Positions 26,601 to 38,600 of a DNA stretch of 64,000 nucleotides are shown here, piece after piece (position 1 is the first letter of the stretch; each line of letters starts with the position of its first letter). The stretch covers positions 3,891,133 through 3,955,132 of the forward strand of contig WARS01000032.1 of NCBI GenBank assembly GCA_008933995.1. The letters run 5' to 3'. Under the pieces are notes generated by a model, which made no database searches, was not told the DNA's origin, and was given only the letters and a program-made list of their open reading frames with translations. The stretch is from Datnioides undecimradiatus. Its lineage: Eukaryota > Chordata > Actinopteri > Lobotiformes > Datnioididae. The position numbers were made by a program, and so were the translations under genes.

Positions 26601-29600
26601 CAGTGTTTTCTTTTCTCATGATTTATGTCAATCCATCCATCTGTCTGTTGGGTTGCCTGTCACCCGATGTAGCAGTGATGGTTCTTTGTTATTGTTACAC
26701 AAAGCCCGACTTGGTTCTCAGTTCTCACAAAGGATAGTGTCACAGTGATGGGCATCTGCTTACCTGCTGTCAGATTTGTCTTTTTTTTCTTCACCACTCT
26801 CATCATCATCATTATCATCATCATCATCTCTTTTCTTACCTGGACCATCGTGGCAATTGTCACCATCACAAGCGTCACCACTATCAGAGAGACCACCATC
26901 GCATTCATCATCTTTTGTTATGTGTGGCTCCTTTAGTAACGCCACTCGAACCATCTGGAGAGGAGAGACGAGAGAATGATAAAATGACAGATCAAGAGGA
27001 ATCAGAGGAAAGAATAATTAATTACCTGTCATCTTCTCATCCACCGTTCACTTGGCCATATTGGCAACATCTGTCTGCCTGCACTCAGGTGAACTCATCT
27101 CACACAAAAGAAACGCCTGGCAAATGATCCAAAGGTTGATCTTAAACTATGATCAAATATAACTTCCAGACTGCATGTGGAGCAGCACTATCTGTCCGAC
27201 AGTTTGTCTCTTTATCACTGAATATGAACGCTACCACTTCATGTAAGTGGTTATCTGCGAACCTCTCATCATTTATTCATTTATTTACCATTGCGGTCAT
27301 ATTTATAGACTACTTTACTCAGAGAGCTCTGTAGCGGAGGATTCTTCATTTACATATGAGTCAAATGGACACATTTGTTTGTTTATTCAATCATTTGTTT
27401 AGTCACCTTTCTGATGTTTTTTTAAGATATATTATGATGATATTGGCACGAGTAAGAGTAAATCTACTCTGTCTTCTTTTTCTGTATACATGTCAAGTTT
27501 AGAGCTTGTTTTTCACATCCCATCCATTAACATTATGGCGTGATTGCACTTTTAGAAGAGGATGAGCTATTCAGATTCTTTTTTTCCCTGGTAATTAACT
27601 CTAAAAAATACTAAGCCCTACATTTCCCATAATGCAACTAAAAGCATATTTTCACAAAGCACCTCTTGCCAAGTAAATGCCCTTTTAAGCTTTATGCCCC
27701 TAGTTTGTAATGCAGCTTTCTTTTCTAAGTTTTCTGTCCCCAGACACAAATTAAGGTAACCCTCACAACATCATCTGGCTTTTTAAAGATAGAAGACAAT
27801 ATACAGCATATTTTCTCAGGCTGGGTCACACTCATCATCTACAGCATCAAATCCAAATGTGTTAAACAGATCTACAGAAGGTGACTAGCCATGTTCTCAT
27901 CACATACACTGCCACTGTGCTGCTTCATTTTACTGACTTCACAGTCATTACCAAGACCACCAGCACTGCCATCACATCACAGTGTGCGCTTGTGTTATTT
28001 TTGTCACATATTCACCAATTAAGAGCAGAGGAACACAAATGCAGGCCAGCGTAAACAATGTTGATGATTATGAGGAAAACTCTGCTGGATGCTTTTAATC
28101 TGGATGGATCACAAAAGGAGAAGTCAATGTCACTGCATCCTCTCTGCTATTTACATCCACACATGGCTAATTAAATTCAAATCGTGTTGCATTTGTTGCT
28201 GTGTCAGCTGCTACACTGGTTCATATTCATTACACCATCTCCTGTCCAGATCATATGTTTTGACAACAGCATCTGCTATTATCATCATTTCTCCATTTTC
28301 TTATTGTGACAGTCCCGTCTCATCTTCGTCTTTATGGTGGATAATCTCATTAGTTTCTCCTTTTTATGGCCAATTAAATCATTACTTCCACATGATTGTG
28401 GTCTGCTCTGACTCTCACCTTCCTCATCAAACTTACACCCAAGGCTAATTTTCTCAACTGTATTATAAACGATCTGTTACACCGTCGAGGACCGCTTCCA
28501 TCCATCACTGACCTGCTGTCATCTTCCTAACAATCGCAGCTGTTTTGTCTTTTCCTTTTTTTCATCACCGTTTCCTGCTTGTGGCCGCCTTTTTACCTGT
28601 CCTTGAACACTCTCCGGTGACTTTTAAACCCCCATTCCTTCAGGAATCAGGCCTGTAACCCACCTCTACTTGTCAGAGGTGACGTCAGACTCAGTGTCGG
28701 TGGCCTGGAGCGCCCCAGCACCGCCTGCTGACCTCTTCATCCTGAGCTACAGCTCTGCCGATGGGACCGACACCTCTAAGGTGACACTGGACGGCTCCAA
28801 GACGAGGTCACTGGTCCAGGGGCTGCTGCCGTCCACCCCTTATACCATCAGTTTAATCACAATACAGGGGGATGTTACCTCTGAGCCCATTACAGCATCA
28901 CTAACTACAGGTATGCTGCTTGACAGCTCAGATACACAAAACCAGAGTATTTTGGGGAAGGAAAAATGGAGAAATACTAAGTGTGTGGTAAATTAAGAAA
29001 AGAGAAAAATCATAATAGAAATTTAAAGTGATTTTAAAATAAATAGATATTTGCAAAAATGCAGTTTTTAATTTGCACAGAACCACAGCAGAGTGATTTT
29101 TGTAATTAGAGATTTGCTTCGGAGGGATCTGCTTAAATTGTTTGTTTCTGGACTTAAGGACGCAGGATCAGAGGTGTTTGCTTGTTTTTTTGTTTTACTT
29201 CTCTGTGGCACACGTTGGCTAAGGTTTACTGTATAGGTGAAATCAGAGTAAGCGGCCAGTCTGTACAATGATTCTGTGCTATGTCATATTTATTCTCAAC
29301 TTATTTGCAATCCTAACATTAGGCAGTATTAAAGAAACTGCTGACAAATGGTTTCCTGATAAAAACAAGGACACAGAGGAGAAAAGTGAGACAGGGAGGA
29401 CAGATGTACTCAAACTGTTTCTGTAACGTTTAGTGTAAGAGGAGCAGTCTGCTCTGTGCCTTGGACTTTGTTCTGTTTTCTGTCCGTCCTTCTGAATTAA
29501 TTCTTTTTGTTTTTTTGTAGTTTTCCCTTTCTTTTATCTCCTCGCGCTTATTCAGTTTCTCTGTTGGTTCTCACCATTTCTTTTGATTAAAATGTTTTTC

Positions 29601-32600
29601 TTCCAGCTGCGCCACAATGATCCTTCGCTCTTTTGTCTTTCTTTGTAAATATATTACACAGTATTACTGGGTAATTTTTCATTAATTGGCTTACTGTGAA
29701 AAGGAGCTCTCAGAAACATTGCTTTTGATTACGAGTGTGCTGTTCACATCTGGGTAGAGAGTGAATGAGAAGAGGGTAAGTATAATAACCTGCCAGAGAA
29801 AGAGACAATGGGAAATGCAGAAAAGGGAATCTGTTTATTTTTTTTCTTAGAAATTAGGACAAAAGGAAAATCATCAAAAGAGAAAATAAGAGCGGACTGA
29901 AGACAAATGGAGAAAAGACGAAAGTCAGCATTGAACAATAGAGGTGTTAACTTTGCATCAGTGCCAGAGACACCTGCATGCTGTCATCTGATTACAGTGC
30001 CAGTTTCATATAATACCTTGGCAGCTTCGAGCACTCTCTCTCGCTCACTGCCTCTCTCTCTCTTTACATTCATCCACACACAGATAAGCAGATTTCCAGG
30101 GTGAAATTGGACGGGGATTCTGAGACAGATGTACAGTATTTCTTGCACCTGTCTTTAGACTGTGATAATTTTCAGTGTCCTGCTTTGATCCTGCATGTTT
30201 AAATGAGAGCGCTGATGAGAGACTGTGCTCTGGCTCTCTGTGTATAATTAGGTGTGCTTTTCGTGTTACATGTGCTTCATTTGAAAATGAGTGCGGTCCT
30301 GTTTTAACCGCGGTTATAGCAGGTGGTTTGGTTTATCACAGGAATACTTGCACAGCCGCCATGGTCAGTTCAAACGGTGCTTTAATGTGGCTCAGCCTGA
30401 GGGCCACATTCATTTATTAGCTTACACAGTGGAAACAGGATTGTGCTCCTCCGGGGAGATAAAGTCAATAGGAGTAGATATCTATGACAGAGCTGTTCCA
30501 TAACTATGACCATCATAAAGCTTCATGAGAAAGTACAAATCTTCAGCCGTTATTCTTGCATGTACACCTTTGCCAGAGCAAACATAATTAGTAAGATATG
30601 CACGCATGAATAATCACGACTTATTTAAATGCTGCCACTGTATGTCATAGAAGTAGAATTTAAATGAGTTCAAGGCCACGAGTTATAAATTGCCCCCCTC
30701 TGCTTGTGAATAATAGCCATTATTCTTTTCGAAGCAGGAAAGAGGGAGTGGAGCAGTTGGCTTACAGGCGCTGCCCATTTCACCCCTTGTCCACACCAAC
30801 AGATGGAAGTGATCTTTTAATCTCCTCCTCCTCTTTTTTGTCTTCTCCTTTTCTCCTCTCTAACTTTCTTTTTCCCTCTTTCTCTTTCTCTAGTAGCTAA
30901 GGACATGTCATCACTCTAATTGTGTGCTCACATTGTTTTCGCCATAACCTTTTCCACAGCAGCTCTGCAACAGTCTCAGGAGACACATAAAACAAATTGT
31001 CAGCAGGGAGCAAGCTCTACTCAGTCTCAATGCTAATGCTTCCCATTGTGCTCTTTTAGCTGGATCAGGCTCGATTTCTCCTGGAATATCTTTTGATGGT
31101 GTTTATTTATTTGGCAAATGTGCTTCCAGAGACCAAGGACAAGTCTTTTTATGTAGATGTGATGAAGAGGGGATTAAAAATGGACAAAGCAAGGATCACT
31201 GAAGTATATGGGCTTTGAAGGGCACTAATTCTTTTAGATTTTGAAGTAAATTCCTGAACTTGCTTCATAATACACCTAATATAATTATAATAATGCACTG
31301 AGATAATACAGTACTACTGGGATCGTAATAAACTCTGTCAAGCGTGAAAGCAAAATCGTATGTTAAGACATTGTCTGAAACCTTCAGTCTCTCATGTTGT
31401 CCATTCTGCACTAACACTTTCCCACCCACGATCCCCCTTTTTAGGCATGGACCCACCAAAAGAGATGACGGTTTCAGATGTGACGGAAGACGCGGTGACC
31501 ATCTCTTGGATCAAACCACTGGCTCCGTTTGAATACTATAAGCTGTCGTACCAGTCAGCCAGAGGTAGCGTATTTTTTATATCCTGTAATACCTTTCAAT
31601 TCATTATAATAACATGATATTTATTATATTACTGGACATGCCGACACTGCATTTTCATGTTTCAGTTAAATGAACATGGCATTTGGTGTTGCAGGGTTCT
31701 CTGATGTAAGATATTTTGTAGCAGGGACCTCGTTACACACCCCGCTATACCTAATTATTTGTAACATTTTATCAGTGAAATTTAATTGAATTTTTAATTA
31801 AAATTCTGCATTGATTAAATATTTACTCTGCGATGCAAAACACACATCAGCTGGCTAAGCAGTATATGAAGTGAATCTAGGATCAGAGTGACAGCAACAG
31901 TTCTGATCTCGGTGTCTGTCTGATGTCCTTCTGCAGGTCGAGTGGACAGCGTGGTGATTGACAGCGATGTGACCAACTACACCTTGTCCAGCCTGTTTCC
32001 AGCCACAGAATATGAGATCAGCCTCAATGCTGTCAGAGGGAGTCAGGAGAGCAAAGTGGTCAGCACCTCCGTCTTCACAGGTAGGAGTACATAATTAGAA
32101 GCATGTACAATAGAAGAGAGTAGAGTAGCTACGCAACGAAACAAGCTGCACCGCGATTAGCCTAATAATGAGGGCCAGAGGTTTATTTAGTTTACTTTCG
32201 CTATAAACAATCAGTAGCAAATGAGCTGTGTTATCATTTCGACAAACAAAACGACGCTTCAGTGGCATCTACTAGGAAGAGTAAAGTTTTATGACCTCTC
32301 AGGAAAATGAAACTGAAGTGTAAATATTACTCTAAGCTTACAACAGTCTGTGCAGCTGAGTTCATTTCATTCACTCTTTTTCTATTGCTATTTGTAATGA
32401 ATAAACAAATTGCAGATCATATCATTGATGAAAACTGTAGACGTCTGGATCAGACTACTGTATGTCTGCACAGTACAGAGACAGAGAAGCAAAATGCTGA
32501 TTCTCATCTCATTTTGGGCCCTTTGTCAGTCACGTGGACAGATACATGTCAGAAGGAAAACATGCTTTGATTGGAAAAAACATCATTGTTTTGTTGGCAG

Positions 32601-35600
32601 CAGGTTGTTTGGGGATTCTGCCTTCTTCCAGGGTTTCTTGTTTTAATCACTTGTTATAACCATGCCCATTGCAGAGCAAATGCACCCTTTGTATGTGCAG
32701 TGCATGTTGTTATACATAGAGCTCTTTCTCTGTAGTTTGGCCCAAGTGATATAAAATGCAAAATAACAGAAAAACCTGACAGAATAAGGCAACACGATTC
32801 AACAGCACCACGAACTGAAGATTTCAAAATGGCAATAATGAAAATAATATTGAATCAACAGCAAAACATTATAACCTTCATGAAGGCAGGATTTATTACA
32901 GGGCTGTTGTTTTGTTATTTGTTGTTTGTTGTGTGTTGTTGGCATCTGACATTGTGTTTTCTGGCTAAACACTGTGACACTCTTTGTCCAATGTGCTTTT
33001 GACGAAATATGCAGCTCTCGTACAGTAGGAAATCACACTGCATTAGAACCGCATTGCTCACACTCCTCCGACTCCAATTCTTTGATAAACATCCCGCTGT
33101 GAGCGGGCGGCAGGGGGACAAAATTTTTGCCATGTAAAATGAATGAAGAATTCCTCCTGCTAGACTTTCAGAGCAATTGTTCTTCCCACAACAATAACAG
33201 CTGCGCGTTGGGAGACGTGTGCTAAAAAGAGCAGCAGACTCTCACTCTCAAACACGCACACACACAAACACACACAGACATCAGACAAAATCTAAGGGTA
33301 CAGCTGACATTGCAGGAGCTGCAATCTTTGCCGCTGCAATAGATGAAACTGTCCACTCCGTGACCCAGTAATTGGTAACCTACTCCCAACTCCATCTCAC
33401 TCTCCTCTATCTCTCTGCCTCTCTTCCTCCCTTATCTCTTTATACTTTTGCCTCACCTCCATCCTCCTGTATTGTTACTCATCTCGATGCCTATTCTTTC
33501 TCTAACTAACTTTTTCTCCTCTGTCCTCTACGTTTCTGTCATCTTTCTGTTTCCTCTCTGCTTCATCCTGTTTTTCTCTAATACACTTGCTCTCCATCTC
33601 ATTTCCTCCTAATCCGTCATTTTAGGTGGAGACACTCAAGCTGTCTTGTTTTCAGTCTCATAACTTGAATCCTAAGAAAAACCTACACCCTCACCTGCAC
33701 ACACGTACACACTCATGTGAATATGGGACGCCGTTCCTCTCTGTGAAAGAATTCCACTAACCTAAGATTAATACACTGTCCTAGTGGTGTATGTATAATC
33801 CTCAGTGTGTGTGAGTGTGAGAGAGAGGAAAAAGCGAAAGAGCTAAGGCAAGCTCAGTATAGAGTAGAGAGAGTAGAGAAGAGGTGAGCAGAAGGTGTGT
33901 TTGCATGCCAATGAGACCTGATTCACCGGGAGAGGCCACGTTCAAGAATCTTGCAAGAAAAAAAAAGAGAAAGAAGATAAAAGAGTCTCTTTCTCTCACT
34001 TTCACTCTCTTTAACAATCCCAGCGTATTTACAATGAGCAGAGCCGTTGGGGCTGTAATAGCCTGAAAAGAACATAACTCCAAAGTCAAGCTTGTTAGAA
34101 ATGGTAAATAACATTTTCCTCACATCGCACAATGCCCAACCAGGGACATTTTAATGCTGCTTTCAACAACAATACATAAACAGGGGATTTGGAAGAGTAA
34201 TCCAGCATTGCCTGGCCAAGTATGTAATGACTTGAATAACGCTGCAATTGCTACTTACTTCACTTCCCTAATAAATTATTGTCAGAGGGGATGAAAAAAG
34301 CGGGGAGCCATATTCCATTTTGCCAACGCAGCAGGTAGTGCTAATCTAAGATGAATTTGGGAAGGTTGACACTAAATGGGCTATGTGAAGGCCCGTTTAA
34401 TGGAGGGTGCTCATTAGGAGAGTGTCAGGACCCCCTAGTACTGTAAAGAATCACTCTTACCAAAACTGAAGTTCAGACACAGAACATTAATGTCCCTCCC
34501 TACCTGTCTAATTTTTTTCTACCAGCTATCTCAAAAGAAGATAGATGAGGGACAGTGGCCTTCTATTGTAAATGGATGCTTTGTTAAAATACCCCTCAAG
34601 ATCACAGTTAACAATGAATTGCAACAAGATAACTTTAAGATATTTCAGGGCAACTAACGCAGTGCCAGTAAAAAGAAACATATGGCTAAAGGACAAGGCA
34701 AGAGAGACCGGCAAAGGATGTAATGCAAAATTGGAGAGTTTAGAACAGTTTATGTGCTTCTATATACTGATATACTATGTGAAGATATCATCAGAACAAA
34801 GAGAGTTCATGGATTTCATCTTTGAATCTTGTTTTCTTTTTCTTGGTGTGTAGCAGTTTTCAGGTGCGCACTCCTGGTCCTTCTACATGTGTCACAGTCT
34901 TTTATATGACATGTCTACTCAAGTGCCGCAACAGCCCACTTAACGTATGATCCATTAAAGGTGCAACACTGGTCATTTAAACCAAGTGGTCTATTATTTC
35001 TCAGCAACACTTGACAAAAAGGCACAAAAAAAAGTAGTTACTAACAGGTAAGGAACAAATATAGGCACTAACTGCCAATTATTTAATACCTAACAAGTAG
35101 TCCCTGAAAAACACTGAATACGGGGTTATATTAATGCAGGGCTCTTGTGGCAAATCTTAATCTCACACCTAAAGGCACATTGTGAATGTTATGCTGCAGT
35201 AATGATTTCTTCCTGTGACTCTACCTGAGAACCATTTACTTAATGAATCACAGAGCAGTAACTAATCATTACCCACTGAATGGGTGTAATGATTGGTCAT
35301 GTCTCGCTTTTCTAATAAATGTGTTTGCCAGTATGTTTATCTATGCATATAGAACAGTCACAATGGTAAATCAGCATTGAAAAGTTCCAATGTAGCTTTA
35401 TAGCAGCGCAGCTCACACGTAGTGGAAAAGGTGCCAGTGCAGCAGATAAAATGTTTGCATGGATGCCACAAACACATCCAGTGAAGCTGTGGGGTTAATG
35501 TCTAAACATACTCACACATTGCTAACCTGCTTTTTTTGTGCACCTTTTACAGCAATTGTAGGCAATGGGAAATAGGCAGAATGCTGTATTCTGGTTTATA

Positions 35601-38600
35601 AAATGGCCAAAGAAACAGGACAAAGCAGACTGACGTCATGGTCAACCCTCACAGCTGGGCTGTCCCCAAAAATGCCATAGTCCCTAAATATGAAATAGTC
35701 TGTTTGAAACATATTCCTTAAGGTTGCGGACATATTATAGCCAACAGCAAACTTTAATAACTTATTTTGATTAATTAGACTTATTTTGAGTTTGCGACAC
35801 TGTGCCCAGTGTTTTCCTGTAAAATCGAGGACAAATTCAAAGCTGTTAGCAGGCTTATAAACTGTATCAACATTTATTTTGTACAAATAAACTGCTGGCC
35901 GTTACCCAGTAAACATGCATTGCAAACTGGTGTCCGTTCACTTGCCACTAATGTTTTATCAGACAGGGAAAACCAATGCTGCAATTTTCCGATCTCTAAA
36001 AAGTTAGAAGGGGTTGTATCTCTTTGAAAGAATCACTTGTCAGAATCACTTCTTGTAACAATTACAATAAAAATAAATGTAAATATTACATAATGAGGCT
36101 ATCATTGATGTTCTGTAATTTCTTTGAAGTTGGCTTCAAGCTTCAGGCTCAAAATATGAATATTTGTCAATGGCACATTTAAACCCTTGTGAAACAACGG
36201 GGATCATTGAATCATTGCACCAAAATTCTCTTTTGATTAGAACAATCAAAAAATAAGTCTAAAACAATTTGTCTAAAATCAGTTCTCGTGTAATTTCAGT
36301 ACTATTTGTAGCATTACTTCATACGCAGCTTTTATAGTGTTGTTTCCACTCTTGGACAGTGACCCATAGAAAATTACCACTTGGCCCATCTGACATCCAC
36401 AAAGACAACCTTGGCAAACACTGTGATTACTGTGAAGCACTACAGAAGAGTGAATTCATTTTTTCCTCATCTTCCAGCTTATATAACAATGTGGAGGGAT
36501 CATACGTGTGTTTTTGCGTGCTTTGTTCTATTATTGACACTTGGTTTTGTGATTAGCCCTGTAGTCAGAGCTGTAGCGTGGGTTTTGTCTAGAATTTTGT
36601 CTATCTAAAATTCCAGGCTTTCCTGTATTCTTGGACAGATGTTGGTAGCAGACTCTCAGGGATTAATTGTGCAAAGCTCACCATCAGCATGTGGCTGCAC
36701 CACAGCCCTATACTATGCTCCCAGAGCGGCCTTTGTTCCAAACCTTTTCTCTTGTCCTGAATCTAAACATGATCTTAAGCACTAGAGCTTGACTTTGAGA
36801 TACAGATCCAAGTGCAGGCATGACGTAGTCTGTGTTCAACCAGTGCAATCAGGAGATGGAAAGTGTTGATTGGATTATCGCAGGGCCTGATGAAGGAGGA
36901 TGACCTGTTTATGTTTTTTTTCCTCTTGGCGATCTCTACTCCATCTCCATTGCCAATGTAATTGACTTGGCAAGCCTCCATTAAATTCACTTAAACCTTT
37001 TTGCAATTAAAGTAATGATTGGAATCAGGTGTGTTCATCTATCGTAGCGATAAGAAAGACTCAAACTCAACTTCGGTGTGCTAATGAGCTCAATTCTTTT
37101 TTTTATTCTGATGAGGGCAGGGAAATATTAATTACCTCATCTGGGCAGAGCTTTGGAGCACATGTGTTCTGTGTTCGCCTGCCACGCTCTCTGCCGTGCC
37201 AAAATAACACGCCTGAGGAGAAATTGGGGTTGAAACACTGAGGTTAAAGGTATAATTAAATTCAAACTCAATTTTGGCATGTCCAGCAGTCTGAGAATGA
37301 AATTAGGAAGAGGGTGGGGAAACAGTAGGCTCAGGAGAATATCTGAGACTTTCTGCAGCCTTTTTTTACTGCGTAATCTCCCTTTGATGTGTCTTAGAAT
37401 TAAGGAAACAGTGATTAAAATGGCAAAGAGAGTCATTATTAATCAGTATGAATGCGAAGCTCTTCTGTGTCTCAGTTTCTATAATTACAGCCCAGATGTG
37501 GTTTTCCATGCAAATAGTACTCCATTCAAAATGTTTAGCTGTAATTGATATTTTACGTCTCTTTGCAATTGTACCATGATCTGCTGTGTGCAAAATGACA
37601 ACCCTTCTGCTTTTGAAAGCAACTATAACATGTCTCCATAGTTCGTCTGCAAAATAAGTGTAATTTTCCAAAATGCCTGGGATATGTGAGAAAAAGCTCC
37701 TGTCCAGACAAACTGTGTTTTCCTGAAACTGTTTTTTTTTTTTTTATATATTTTCCTTTGCCTGCAACTAAATGAATGGATTATCCTGCGGCAGCCAGCA
37801 GCTAAGATCAAGTGAAAAACCTTGTTATGCATTGGCCCTTCACCCTTTTTACAATTATGCATAGCAATATCTTGATTAATCATCTAATTAATAATCATAA
37901 AATTAATTAAAAACTATTCTGATGGTTGTTAAATTGTTTGAAACATTTTTCTGGCAAATCCTCTGATGTGTCCAAACTTATGCTCATGTATAGCCAACAT
38001 GTTGACATGTCCTGCAATGACTGGACAGTTGTTGTGCTAGTTATCCGCAGCTGTCAGCTCGATGAAACATCTCAACATGTCCTGAACCCTGAACTCTTTA
38101 AGGAGCCTGCTATTATACATGTTTTTGTCAATGCTATGGTCTTTTATCAATGTTGTGTTGTCACCCTAGCGATGGATATGCCAGCTGAGTTGACAGCTCT
38201 CAACATCACTCCACAAGGAGCCCTGCTGAGGTGGAATCCTCCTCTTTCCAGTGTCGACAACTACGTGCTGACTCTCACACACAACCAGGGTGAGTTGTCA
38301 GAACTGTTATCTAGAGGCTTTCATTAGTTTTCTGTTTATCAGACAGTGAATAGACGGATTGATTCACCACCAAAGAATTAGAGTAATTAAGGTATTTAAT
38401 AAAATCATCAGTGTTCTTTTCTAATTGATGCCTCGATTTCTGGCATTTCAAGTGACTACTGCACAGTTGGAAATCCTAAAAAATTAATCTGTTTCAGCAC
38501 CACCACTGTGGTGTTCTCCATACAGTTGCTACCAAGCCATTTTCCAGGACCTTGACCCTTACAGATCTGCTTTTTTTATTGATTTTGCTCTCTCTATGTG

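Larger units (their letters stand above)
32081..38169 (+). other. tnr: tnr intron 19 (6.1 kb)
   Basis: The intron contains a pyrimidine-rich tract (33395-33605) and two complex blocks that look like regulatory elements (34200-34440 and 36880-37640). No gene or clear transposon was found. Confidence 0.8.
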
